Source: Polyangiaceae bacterium | Lineage (GTDB): Bacteria > Myxococcota_A > Polyangia > Polyangiales > Polyangiaceae | NCBI GenBank assembly: GCA_025937785.1 | Contig: JAICQQ010000069.1 | Location: forward strand, 1-36,355 | Length of the DNA stretch: 36,355 bases | Direction of reading: 5' to 3' | Shown here: in pieces, positions 16,082 to 23,485 of the stretch | Layout: each line of letters begins with the position of its first letter | Numbering within the stretch: the stretch's first letter is position 1 | Made by a program: the position numbers and the translations under genes | The notes under the pieces: model-generated | What the model was told of the DNA's origin: nothing | What the model saw: the letters and a program-made list of their open reading frames with translations, nothing else | Database searches by the model: none

Positions 16082-17158
16082 ATGCACCTCCGCACGCACT
16101 CCCGCGCACGGCTCGGAAGCTTGCTCGACGCTGCTTGGCTGCTCGGCGCCTGCCTGCTCACTCACTGCGCCCGATTTGTTTCGGAACCCAGCGCGGCGGA
16201 GCCGGCCCCGCTGGCGTACCAAAGCGAACCTGGCCCGCCCGCTTCTGGCGCGACGACGACGGCACCTCTACCCCTAGCGAGCCCTGCCCCTGCGGCGAGT
16301 GCGCTAGAAGCGCCTGTCATCCCCCCCGCGCGACCGCTCGAAGTCCCAAGTGACATGGCGCTGGTCCCCGCCGGCAGTTTCCAGATGGGCGCCGACGACG
16401 AGGGCGAGCAGGACGAGCGACCCGCGCACGAAGTCACGATCGCTGCTTTCTTGTTGGACCTGACGGAGGTGACCAACGGGGCCTATCGCGAATGCGTCGA
16501 TGCCAAGATCTGCCGCGCCGCGTCCACGCTCGAGGACTCGCGCTTGACCAACGGCATGGCCCACGTCTTCCGGCGACCGACGCACCCCGTCGCGGGTGTG
16601 TCATGGGACGACGCCAAGACCTATTGTGAATGGAAAGGCAAGCGGCTCCCCACCGAAGCCGAATGGGAACGCACGGCCCGCGCGGACGACAATCGCCGCT
16701 ACGTGTGGGGCAACGACGCGCCCGACAAGCAGCGACACGGTGTCTTCGGCGGCAAGGCGACGACCGAGCCCGTGGGCTCGTACCCGGCGGGCAAGTCCGC
16801 CTACGGGCACCTCGATCTGGCCGGCAACGTGTGGGAGTGGGTCGCCGACGACTACGACCCCTTCGCTTACCAGCGCAGCACGCGTGGCAGCGGCACGCCC
16901 GGCAGCTGCGCCGAGATCGAGGCGGCCCAGAACCAGCTGCGCAAAGAGGGCAAGCAAGGTTTCACGGGCACCAACCCCATTCCGAACGAGTGCGAGAAAG
17001 TGCTGCGCGGCGGCGCCTACAACTACAAGGTCGAGGGCCTCCGCAACTCGAACCGCGTGCATCACCCGGCTCGTTTCCGTATTGCCGTCGCCGGTTTTCG
17101 CTGCGCCCGCGACCTGGAACCAAAGCCTCCAGCGCGCCCGCTGGAGCCGAAACCTTAG
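16082..17158 (+). CDS. SUMF1/FGE-fold lipoprotein lacking the formylglycine-generating cysteines
   Basis: A 358-residue predicted exported protein. The N-terminus ends its hydrophobic part in LLTHC, a plausible lipobox, followed by a Pro/Ala-rich linker to about residue 90. The formylglycine-generating enzyme fold follows: MALVPAGSFQMGADD, DLTEVTNGAYREC, HPVAGVSWDDAKTYCEW, KRLPTEAEWERTAR, DLAGNVWEWVADDY and VLRGGAY, ending in VAGFRCAR. In true FGE the RGGSxxC segment provides the two copper-binding cysteines; here Tyr315 and Leu320 stand in their places, so it should not make formylglycine. Such proteins usually act as binding or accessory modules. ATG 16082 is 10 bp after the gpsA stop. Confidence 0.9.
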   Translation: MHLRTHSRARLGSLLDAAWLLGACLLTHCARFVSEPSAAEPAPLAYQSEPGPPASGATTTAPLPLASPAPAASALEAPVIPPARPLEVPSDMALVPAGSFQMGADDEGEQDERPAHEVTIAAFLLDLTEVTNGAYRECVDAKICRAASTLEDSRLTNGMAHVFRRPTHPVAGVSWDDAKTYCEWKGKRLPTEAEWERTARADDNRRYVWGNDAPDKQRHGVFGGKATTEPVGSYPAGKSAYGHLDLAGNVWEWVADDYDPFAYQRSTRGSGTPGSCAEIEAAQNQLRKEGKQGFTGTNPIPNECEKVLRGGAYNYKVEGLRNSNRVHHPARFRIAVAGFRCARDLEPKPPARPLEPKP

Positions 17159-17212
17159 TGCCTATCGCGGTCTCGCGGTCCCGCGGTGCCTTACGCGCCG
17201 ATCGCGCTAGCC

Positions 17213-17295
17213 CCATGGCCCGTAAGCACCGACGCTGACGAGCTCCGTGGCCCGTACGCACCGAGCAACGCTGACGAGCCGCGTGGCCCGTACAG
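17213..17295 (+). repeat. imperfect direct repeat, about 2.4 units of 32-36 bp
   Basis: Unit 1 (17213-17244), unit 2 (17245-17280) and a partial unit 3 (17281-17295) share TGGCCCGTA and, in the first two, CGCTGACGAG. Unit 1 lacks four bases present in unit 2. The repeats follow the SUMF1-like gene and show no hairpin with T-run; their role is unknown. Confidence 0.6.
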
Positions 17296-17397
17296 TGCCC
17301 CGCCGCGCCACCGCACGGCTGTAGCGGTGATCCTATGATCCTGTGCCCGCGGGACGCACATCGCGCCCGCGCATTTCTCCATTATTGGATGAGTTCT

Positions 17398-17409
17398 TTA
17401 GTATACTAA
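17398..17409. promoter_or_regulatory. perfect palindrome TTAGTATACTAA, candidate operator
   Basis: A 12-bp perfect inverted repeat in the only AT-rich patch of the spacer, about 290 bp before the HNH gene. It resembles the half-site arrangement of dimeric repressors, but no binding protein is encoded next to it, so the assignment is speculative. Confidence 0.35.
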
Positions 17410-17695
17410 CAACTGTACGCACGTCAAGGTGGATTTGCATCAGGCGTCGAAGATTGGCGCCTGCGATCGGCGGCTCCGGCAGCCCGCTTGCGATCTAACA
17501 ATGAGCATTCAGTGAGCGATTATCCTTGACGGTATTTTGGTGCCCGTGAGTGGCACGCTGACGCCTCCGGACGCGCTCCGCCGAGGTTTTTGGCGAATTT
17601 CTCTCGAAACTGACCCTCACAGCCTGCCAGAGCCCGCTAATCGACACGTGTGACGCTCGGGGGAGTCTCGGACCGACGAGTGCCTGAAAAAGTCC

Positions 17696-18934
17696 ATGGT
17701 ACTAGTGGGTATGACTGCGACCCATCCACCCGAACCGTCGAACCCACGACTCGAGCGACTGAGCGACCAGGCGCTACTTAGTGATTTCAATGAGCTGGTA
17801 CGGCAGGACCAGCATCACGTTGCCAGCCTGCTCCGGCACATCGACGTCATCGACAGGCGGAAGTTGTGGGCCACAATGGGACATTCCTCTCTATTCGATT
17901 TTCTGGTGCGGCGGTATCACATGTCGGAGTCCACGGCGGGCAAGCGCATCGGTGCCGCGCGCACAGCGCGCCGCTTCCCGATCTTGTTCACCATGGTGGC
18001 CCGCGGTGAAATCCACCTGAGCGGCATCCATTGCCTGAAGGCACACCTCACTCGCGAGAACCACGGGCGAGTGCTGGCTTTGGCGAAGCACAAGACCATT
18101 CGGGAAATGCACGAACTCGTGGCGCGCCTGGCGCCCCAGCCCGATGTCCCCACGCTGCTGCGCGCGCTCCCGAATTCCCCGAATCCCCCGAGGCCTGCAC
18201 CAGTTCCGCCTCGCAATCCGGACCCTACGCCCCTTGCTCCTGGTCGTTACAAGCTCCAGGTCACCATCAACCAGAGCACCCGTGACAAGCTCCGAGAGCT
18301 CCAAGACTTGCTCGCTCACCAGATCCCAAATGGGGACCTGGCCGTGATCCTCGAACGCGCACTGGACGCGCTGTTGGTCCAGATCCACAAGCGCAAGACG
18401 GGCATCACCGCCAAGCCGAGAGCCCCTCGAGCGGGAGCAGCTGAAGATCGAGCGGGAGCCCCTCGAGCGCAGGCGCCTCGAGACCGAGCGCGATCCGGTG
18501 AGTCCACCACGACGGGTGGGCGAACCCGCCATCTCCCAGTCTCGTCTCGCCGCGAGGTGTGGCCCCGCGACGACGGCCGCTGTGGTTTTGTCGGCGAGGA
18601 TGGCCACCGCTGCAACGCGACACGCGGCTTGCAGTTCGCTCACAGGCAGCCCTGGGCCAGGGGTGGTGCGGACACGGCAGATAACCTTGGGCTCAGATGC
18701 GCGGCGCATAATGCTTTGGAAGCGGACCGCGACTACGGAGCAAGCTTCATGGCCCACAAGCGGGCGCGGAAGCCTCTAAAAGTGCGGAAGCCGCTGGCTC
18801 GCTACGTGTTGCGAGATGCCGCACGGGTAGCTGCCACCAGCGGCGCGACGACGCACGGGGGACCAGGAGGGCAGCGGGAGGACGGGATTGCGGGAAGCAG
18901 CGAGATATTGCTGGCGGCTCGGGCGTGGCCGTAG
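17696..18934 (+). CDS. HNH endonuclease with DUF222-like N-terminal domain
   Basis: A 412-residue protein of a type multiplied in myxobacterial genomes. The helical N-terminal half (LLRHIDVIDRRKLWATMGHSSLFDF, STAGKRIGAARTARRFP, GEIHLSGIHCLKAHLT) matches the DUF222-like region that precedes HNH domains. A Pro-rich and then Ala/Arg-rich low-complexity linker leads to the nuclease: SSRREVWPRDDGRCGF, Cys296 and Cys306, His316 in FAHRQPWARGG, Asn330 in ADNLGLRC, Cys335 and His338-Asn339. All expected HNH and zinc residues are present, so it should bind metal and cut DNA. Its biological role is unknown. ATG 17696 or ATG 17711 could start it; neither has a strong Shine-Dalgarno. The Arg/Ala/Gly C-terminus is probably disordered. 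Confidence 0.9.
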   Translation: MVLVGMTATHPPEPSNPRLERLSDQALLSDFNELVRQDQHHVASLLRHIDVIDRRKLWATMGHSSLFDFLVRRYHMSESTAGKRIGAARTARRFPILFTMVARGEIHLSGIHCLKAHLTRENHGRVLALAKHKTIREMHELVARLAPQPDVPTLLRALPNSPNPPRPAPVPPRNPDPTPLAPGRYKLQVTINQSTRDKLRELQDLLAHQIPNGDLAVILERALDALLVQIHKRKTGITAKPRAPRAGAAEDRAGAPRAQAPRDRARSGESTTTGGRTRHLPVSSRREVWPRDDGRCGFVGEDGHRCNATRGLQFAHRQPWARGGADTADNLGLRCAAHNALEADRDYGASFMAHKRARKPLKVRKPLARYVLRDAARVAATSGATTHGGPGGQREDGIAGSSEILLAARAWP

Positions 18935-19033
18935 GAGCTAGACCGAGATAGCTTCTCAAGCTACGCGCGGCATGACGTGCACTTCTCGCGCTGGTCGGTG
19001 CGTATGGGCTGCGGCTCGGTCGGTGCGCGCTCG

Positions 19034-20098
19034 TCAGGCGCTGGCGCGCTTGGCTGCGGCTTCGTCGGAGCGGCGAGCGTGCTCGATCAGCACCATGCCG
19101 AGCGACGCCTTGACGGAATCGATCTCGTCGACCTCACCCGGCACGAACTCGAAGGTGCCTTGAGTCAGGTCGAGCAACGCGTGCAGCGCGTCGACGCCCG
19201 CATCGCGCGAATCGAGCTCTCTCATGCAGGCGCGCACTGGACGACCCGCCTTCAGCAGGATGTAGCAGCCGAGCTGTTCCAGCCTGAGGGTACCGCTCTT
19301 CTGCTCGAGTTCTAGGAACGAAAGCAGCGCTGGGAGCCCCACGTGCTCGAGGTTTCCGCGCAGGGCGTCCACCGCGGCCAGCGGTCGCATGGATACCATC
19401 GAACGGCGGATGCAGCGCTCCACGCGAGCCATCAGATCGGCCTCTGAAAACGGCTTCTCGACGTAGTCGTCCACCCCGAGGCGGTAGCCGTGCAGCCGAT
19501 CTTTCTCGGCGTTCAGCGTCGTCAGGAACAGCACCGGAGTCCGCGCGAACCGCTTGCGCGCACGCAGCATCCTCAAGAGCTGCCAGCCGTCGGTCTTGGG
19601 CATCTGCACGTCGCTCAAGATCACGTCGGGTTCGTGCTTCAGACACAGCGCCAAGCCTTCGAGCCCGTCTCCGGCTTCGAACACCTCGTGACCGCGATCG
19701 CGGAAGAGCTGCGCAGCGAGATCGCGCTGGATCTTGTTGTCGTCGATCACCGCCACCTTCAGCCGGCGCTTGTCGCGGGTTTGGGAAGTTTCGTCGGCGG
19801 AAGGATCGGAACGCAGCACGAACGCTTCGAGCAACGGCGTGCACTGCGAGTCGAAGCGGAGTTTCGCCCAAGATTTCCCCGTCGGATCGTCGCTCGGCGA
19901 CACCTCGACCACCGTGACAGGAAGCTCGAGACTCGCCTCTTGATTGTCGATCTCGAGCTTTACCTTGGCTGCGTCGTACGCGGCGAGCGGCAGCGACGTC
20001 CGAACCTTCACCGAGCGAGTGAGCAGTCCACCGCTGAAGGCCAACACGAGCTCGTCGTGGTTTGGGTAGCGAATCACTCCACAGACTTTGCGCGACAC
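19034..20098 (-). CDS. response regulator: PilZ-like, receiver, DUF4388 domains
   Basis: A 354-residue cytoplasmic signalling protein. Residues 5-95 form a beta-rich domain resembling the PilZ-type domain seen in myxobacterial regulators. The receiver domain (113-235) has the acidic pair Asp119-Asp120, phospho-acceptor Asp163 in LSDVQMPKTDGW, Thr193-Thr194 and Lys215 in VEKPF, so it is fully equipped for phosphorylation. Residues 248-345 form a DUF4388 (PATAN-like) domain: LEHVGLPALLSFLELEQKSGTLRL and GRPVRACMRELDSRDAGVDALHALL, with TFEFVPGEVDEID. No DNA-binding domain, so output is through protein contacts. GTG 20098 follows CGGAG; GTG 20134 would add twelve residues. No cognate kinase lies nearby. 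Confidence 0.9.
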   Translation of the reverse strand: MSRKVCGVIRYPNHDELVLAFSGGLLTRSVKVRTSLPLAAYDAAKVKLEIDNQEASLELPVTVVEVSPSDDPTGKSWAKLRFDSQCTPLLEAFVLRSDPSADETSQTRDKRRLKVAVIDDNKIQRDLAAQLFRDRGHEVFEAGDGLEGLALCLKHEPDVILSDVQMPKTDGWQLLRMLRARKRFARTPVLFLTTLNAEKDRLHGYRLGVDDYVEKPFSEADLMARVERCIRRSMVSMRPLAAVDALRGNLEHVGLPALLSFLELEQKSGTLRLEQLGCYILLKAGRPVRACMRELDSRDAGVDALHALLDLTQGTFEFVPGEVDEIDSVKASLGMVLIEHARRSDEAAAKRASA

Positions 20099-20246
20099 GG
20101 GACTCCGGAAACCAAGGGTGTGAGCTCTACCCACACGCCAAATGGGGGGCCTACTCTTCCGTTACGGTCGCTCTCCAAAGCCAGCTAAGTACAGAGCATC
20201 AATCCAAGCCGAACCATGTGAACATGCCGTGCTGCGTAAGCTTGCT

Positions 20247-20309
20247 CGGGCCTGTCTCTGAATTCGGATGATGACCCCGTAAACGTGAACGTAAACGTGC
20301 CCGTGCCCG
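20247..20309. repeat. left terminal inverted repeat of copy A
   Basis: Outer motif GGGCCTGTCTCTGAATT, then a spacer, then GTAAAC-GTGAAC-GTAAAC-GTGCCC-GTGCCC hexamers. It pairs with 20460-20520 read on the other strand; the right arm is about four bases shorter in the spacer between outer motif and hexamers. Confidence 0.75.
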
Positions 20310-20351
20310 AAGAAGCGCAACCGATGCCGAGGTGGGGCCGATGGCTGGAGC

Positions 20352-20456
20352 GTGACGCTCGATCACGAGGGTTTGGAAGCGTATCAAGTCGCGCTGGATT
20401 TTCTCGTTGTCGCCAACGCGATCATAGAAGGACTACCGCGAGGACGAGGCCACCTG
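20352..20456 (+). pseudogene. truncated four-helix-bundle protein (23S rRNA IVP / Avd-like family)
   Basis: From GTG 20352, after GGAG, the reading LDHEGLEAYQVALDF, then ANAIIEGLPRGRGHL is the N-terminal third of the four-helix-bundle family (about 120 residues in complete members; also known as 23S rRNA intervening-sequence proteins, related to the DGR accessory protein Avd). The next family residues (helix 2 onward, normally around DQFTRAS) are replaced by translated right-repeat sequence rich in Arg, running to a stop at 20633. The product would lack three of four helices, so it is a remnant. Copy B begins the same gene with ATG at 36298. Confidence 0.7.
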
Positions 20457-20459
20457 TCT

Positions 20460-20520
20460 CGGGCACGGGCACGCACGCGTTCACGTTCACGGGCCGGACC
20501 AATTCAGGGACAAGCCCTAG
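20460..20520. repeat. right terminal inverted repeat of copy A
   Basis: Read on the minus strand it starts CTAGGGCTTGTCCCTGAATT, and its outer end is closer to the left end of copy B (one difference over the first 22 bases) than to the left end of copy A. The hexamer tract is slightly degenerate (GTGAAC-GTGAAC-GCGTGC-GTGCCC-GTGCCC). Confidence 0.75.
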
Positions 20521-20592
20521 TGAACCGCTCAGCAGCGATGTTGGCGGAATCGGACAGGGTGACCGGGTGCTGTCGACCCGCTGCATCGATGG

Positions 20593-21201
20593 CTACTCGT
20601 TCATTGCATTCGGATCGCGCACCTCGAACTTGAGTGAGTAGCTGATCACGGTAGGACCCTTGGCTGGACGCTCGAACGCGACCGACTCGAACACGTCGAC
20701 GACGCACGCACGAAACGCTTCGCCCTGCATGCTAGTGCGAGGCTGGCGCACCTCTGGTCCACCACCTTCGCGCTTGATGAACAGGTCGACGCCGAACACG
20801 CCGCCCTTCTGGGGCTCGGCGACCTGGCGATAGCACGTGAGAAACGACTCGAAGCGCGCCGCGACCGCGCGCTGGAACGGCTCCTTGCTGGCAGCATCGT
20901 TGGAGCCGCCGCCGATGTGGAGACCCACGTTGCGCACGGTCACTTCGGGCAACGAACGCGCTGGATCCGGTGGAGTATCCGGCATCACGCTCGCCGCGGA
21001 CGGCTGCTCCGCCGGTGCCTGCTCGACACCGGGTGCCCGCCCAGCCTTGGGTGTCGCGACCCCCGTGTCCGAGCGCGGCGCTTCTTCGGTATTTGCCGCA
21101 GTGGGCGCGGCCGCCGTGCCCGGAGCGGCGCTCGGCGAACATGCCAGCGAGGCAGGAAGCCAGAGCGACGCAGTCAGGCATTTCTTGACGTCGAGCCACA
21201 T
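20593..21201 (-). CDS. lipoprotein with AgmX/PglI-like C-terminal domain
   Basis: A 202-residue predicted lipoprotein; the signal ends in LPASLAC (Cys21). An Ala/Pro/Thr-rich linker runs to about residue 90. The C-terminal domain reads FESFLTCYRQVAEPQKGGVFGVDLF, then EAFRACVVDVFESVAFERP and VISYSLKFEV. That is the TonB-C-like pattern of the AgmX/PglI C-terminal domain common in myxobacteria: a Cys in the first helix (CYRQ), a second Cys (ACVVDVF), and a final strand. Such domains occur in gliding and envelope proteins, but role here is unknown. ATG 21201 is chosen for the signal peptide. It is divergent from the 21259 gene with 57 bp between starts. Confidence 0.82.
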   Translation of the reverse strand: MWLDVKKCLTASLWLPASLACSPSAAPGTAAAPTAANTEEAPRSDTGVATPKAGRAPGVEQAPAEQPSAASVMPDTPPDPARSLPEVTVRNVGLHIGGGSNDAASKEPFQRAVAARFESFLTCYRQVAEPQKGGVFGVDLFIKREGGGPEVRQPRTSMQGEAFRACVVDVFESVAFERPAKGPTVISYSLKFEVRDPNAMNE

Positions 21202-21258
21202 GGGTGCGGAGATTGTGACAAGACGCGGCGTCGGTCGAGGTGAAACTGCCCGGCGCCC

Positions 21259-22548
21259 ATGGCAGAGAAACGTTCCGTGGTCCTGGGAAGAAAAGGCTCG
21301 CGAGCCGAGTGCTGCAGCAGGCTCGCTTACGCCCTCGCGTTCGAGCTCTCCCAGCTCGGCTGCAACCCGACGCGACCCGACCTCGACCTTCCGGCGCCAC
21401 CCCGAGCGAGCGCGTCGAGCATCGCGCAACCCGAAGCGCGCACGCGCCCCGCGCCCAGCGCGCCGCCTGCCCCGCCGCCGAAAGCCGAGACGAGCGCGCA
21501 AGCGGCGGCCCTGACGCGTCAGTACGAAGAGACCGAGCCCGTCAGCTGGCGCCTCAGCGAGCTTTCCGACGTGGCACCCGCCGGTCCTGCCACCGCTACA
21601 TCGACGGGGGTCGCGATGGTCACCATGGACGGTTCTTTCGAGATCGGCCGCTGGCAGCTGGACGGCGTCGTGGAGCCCATCGCGCGTTCGAAAGACGAGT
21701 TCGCTCCCTACGCGCGAGGTCCCGCCTTCGCCGGACGCCACGCTTACTGGATCCGTGGTAAGTCGCTGGTCCGCCGCTCGCTCGAAGCGAGTGGCACGCC
21801 CGAGCTGCTCGCAGACGACGCGCGCGAAGGCACACGGGTCGCGGCCGCCGAGGTCGGCGCCGGTCGCAAAGCCGTGGTCGCCTACATTGCCGAGACGGAA
21901 GAAGAGCTCGTGGCGCGCCTCTGGCTCGAGGGAGGCAAGCGGCTCCCGTTGACTCCCGAAGGCAGCCAGGCGACCAGCGTGAACCTGATCCCCAGTCGCG
22001 ACGATTTGCTCGCCATCATTCTCGAAGGCCGCACCTCGATGTCGCCGGTACATGCGCGCCGCCTGCTGCTGCGGGGCAAGATCCCGCGCGTGGGCGACGA
22101 CGTGGTGGTCTGGGTCGGTCCGCCTTCACAAGCGTTGTCCGAGGTCGTGTCATTGCCCACGGCTGAAGGCGGCGCCTGGTCGTTCGTGGCGTTGGAGCGC
22201 ACCGTCACCGATTTCGGGTTGGCCCGTTTCCTCGTGGAGCAGGAGCCCCGAATGGACGCCAAGGTCGACTGGATCGCCTACCCCAACGGGATCAACCCCG
22301 CTCCCATCGCCACCGGGCAAGCTTGCGGTCAGTCGCTGGTCGCGTTCGCTCGGCCCAGCGAAGCGCGGCCTCGCTCGCCCCAGGAGCTGCACATTGCCAA
22401 GCTGAATGGTTCCGGGCTAGCTGCCTCGGAGGTCGTGGCCCGTTCGCGCGCCTTCAACAACGTCTCGCTCGCCCCCGTCAAAGGCGGCGCTCTATTGACG
22501 TGGACCGCCGATTGGCGCACCTGGGCCCGCACCATCTTCTGCAAATAG
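21259..22548 (+). CDS. probable exported protein, unknown function
   Basis: A 429-residue protein not recognised as a known family. The N-terminus has a basic start and a moderately hydrophobic stretch ending in SQLGC, possibly a lipobox. A Pro/Ala-rich linker follows (residues 42-85). The rest consists of repeating short beta motifs with small residues and aromatic positions (MVTMDGSFEIGRWQLDG, YWIRGKSLVRRSL, LLTWTADWRTWARTIFCK), in keeping with a beta-propeller or a periplasmic repeat protein; this is a pattern guess. It shares a 57-bp divergent promoter region with the AgmX-like lipoprotein gene, and the two may act together in the envelope. Confidence 0.78.
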   Translation: MAEKRSVVLGRKGSRAECCSRLAYALAFELSQLGCNPTRPDLDLPAPPRASASSIAQPEARTRPAPSAPPAPPPKAETSAQAAALTRQYEETEPVSWRLSELSDVAPAGPATATSTGVAMVTMDGSFEIGRWQLDGVVEPIARSKDEFAPYARGPAFAGRHAYWIRGKSLVRRSLEASGTPELLADDAREGTRVAAAEVGAGRKAVVAYIAETEEELVARLWLEGGKRLPLTPEGSQATSVNLIPSRDDLLAIILEGRTSMSPVHARRLLLRGKIPRVGDDVVVWVGPPSQALSEVVSLPTAEGGAWSFVALERTVTDFGLARFLVEQEPRMDAKVDWIAYPNGINPAPIATGQACGQSLVAFARPSEARPRSPQELHIAKLNGSGLAASEVVARSRAFNNVSLAPVKGGALLTWTADWRTWARTIFCK

Positions 22549-22617
22549 CCCGCGTGTTCGCGGCGCTTCCCTCCGGCGCGCTTCAGCGCTACACGGCGCT
22601 TTCGTTTCTCACCAGGA

Positions 22618-23484
22618 ATGGAACCAGTGGCCGCATCCAAGAAAAAGCCGTCGACCAAAAAGCCTTCGACCAAGGCGAGTTCCCGCAAACCGCCGAGCCG
22701 CGTCACACGCAAGACGGCGGACAAGCACCTGCTATATCAAGCGAGCGTGCAGGCACCCGAGATCGAAGTCGATTTCATGGTCAGCACCTATCGCGCACTC
22801 AGGAAGAAGCAGCCCGTGAGCATGCGCGAGGACTTCTGCGGCACAGCGCTGCTTTGTGCCACGTGGGTCAAGAGCGATCCGAAGCGTCGTGCGACCGGCG
22901 TCGATCTCGATCCGTCCGTACTCGCTTGGGGCACCAAACACAACATCGAGCCCCTCGGCGATGCCGCAGCGCGCGTGCGGCTGCTCGAACAAAACGTGCT
23001 GCAGAAATCGCCGGGTAAGTTCGACGTGATCAACGCGATGAACTTCAGCTACTGGATCTTCCGGACGCGCAAGGACATGCTGAGCTACTTCAAAGCGGTG
23101 TTCGGGGCGTTGAACTCGGACGGCGTATTCGTCTGTGACGCCTACGGTGGTTGGGAAGCGCAAGAGCCCATGCTCGAACCTCGCCGCGTTGCCGGCGGCT
23201 TCACGTACGTGTGGGACCAAGACAAGTTCTGCCCCGTCACGCACGAGATCGTGAATCATATCCATTTCGAGTTCAAAGACGGCACCAAGTGGAACAAAGC
23301 ATTCACGTACGAATGGCGCTTCTGGACGTTGCCCGAACTCCGCGAACTTCTGGAAGAAGCTGGCTTCTCGAAGGTCGAGGTGCATTGGGACGTGGCGCCC
23401 GAGAACGATGAAGAGGACTACCGCGCCGTGAAACGCGCAGAAAACCAGGCGGGTTGGCTCGCGTACCTGGTCGCCGCCAAATGA
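22618..23484 (+). CDS. class I SAM-dependent methyltransferase
   Basis: A 288-residue cytoplasmic methyltransferase. The SAM motif I is EDFCGTALLC (residues 71-80), motif post-I is GVDLDPS (94-100), and FDVINAMNFSYWIF is the motif IV region. The N-terminal 33 residues are a low-complexity Lys/Ser/Pro-rich tail with a repeated KKPSTK unit, probably disordered. The C-terminal half (YVWDQDKFCPVTHEIVNHIHFEF, YEWRFWTLPELRELLEEAGF) fits small-molecule methyltransferases; substrate unknown. ATG 22618 is used; GTG 22627 is equally possible. It ends one base before the stop of the convergent PAP2 gene. Confidence 0.9.
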   Translation: MEPVAASKKKPSTKKPSTKASSRKPPSRVTRKTADKHLLYQASVQAPEIEVDFMVSTYRALRKKQPVSMREDFCGTALLCATWVKSDPKRRATGVDLDPSVLAWGTKHNIEPLGDAAARVRLLEQNVLQKSPGKFDVINAMNFSYWIFRTRKDMLSYFKAVFGALNSDGVFVCDAYGGWEAQEPMLEPRRVAGGFTYVWDQDKFCPVTHEIVNHIHFEFKDGTKWNKAFTYEWRFWTLPELRELLEEAGFSKVEVHWDVAPENDEEDYRAVKRAENQAGWLAYLVAAK

Positions 23485-23485
23485 G

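Larger units (their letters stand above)
17159..17695. other. long intergenic spacer with repeats and a palindrome
   Basis: About 540 bases without a gene. It contains a short imperfect direct repeat (17213-17295), an AT-rich patch around 17380-17420 that includes a perfect 12-bp palindrome, and a further region to 17695 in which I see no coding signal. The AT-rich patch stands out against the GC-rich surroundings and is the likeliest site of promoter or operator activity for the HNH gene. Confidence 0.5.
20247..20520 (+). mobile_element. short inverted-repeat element, copy A, with truncated four-helix-bundle gene
   Basis: The left end (20247-20309) and right end (20460-20520) are imperfect inverted repeats of about 60 bp. 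Both carry the outer motif GGGCYTGTCYCTGAATT and an inner tract of hexamers (GTRAAC then GTGCCC) reading inward. The left part is nearly identical to the sequence at 36192-36355 (copy B) over more than 150 bp. Between the repeats lies the start of a four-helix-bundle-family gene that stops matching the family after 35 codons, immediately before the right repeat. No transposase is encoded. I read it as an internally deleted, MITE-like relative of copy B; no clear target-site duplication is visible. Confidence 0.72.

Noticed and set aside
18415..18500. Possible frameshift in the HNH linker, where another frame reads Glu/Arg/Leu-rich and more natural
   Set aside because: The HNH domain and the N-terminal domain are in the same frame, so no frameshift is needed; the stretch is a short repeated low-complexity linker.
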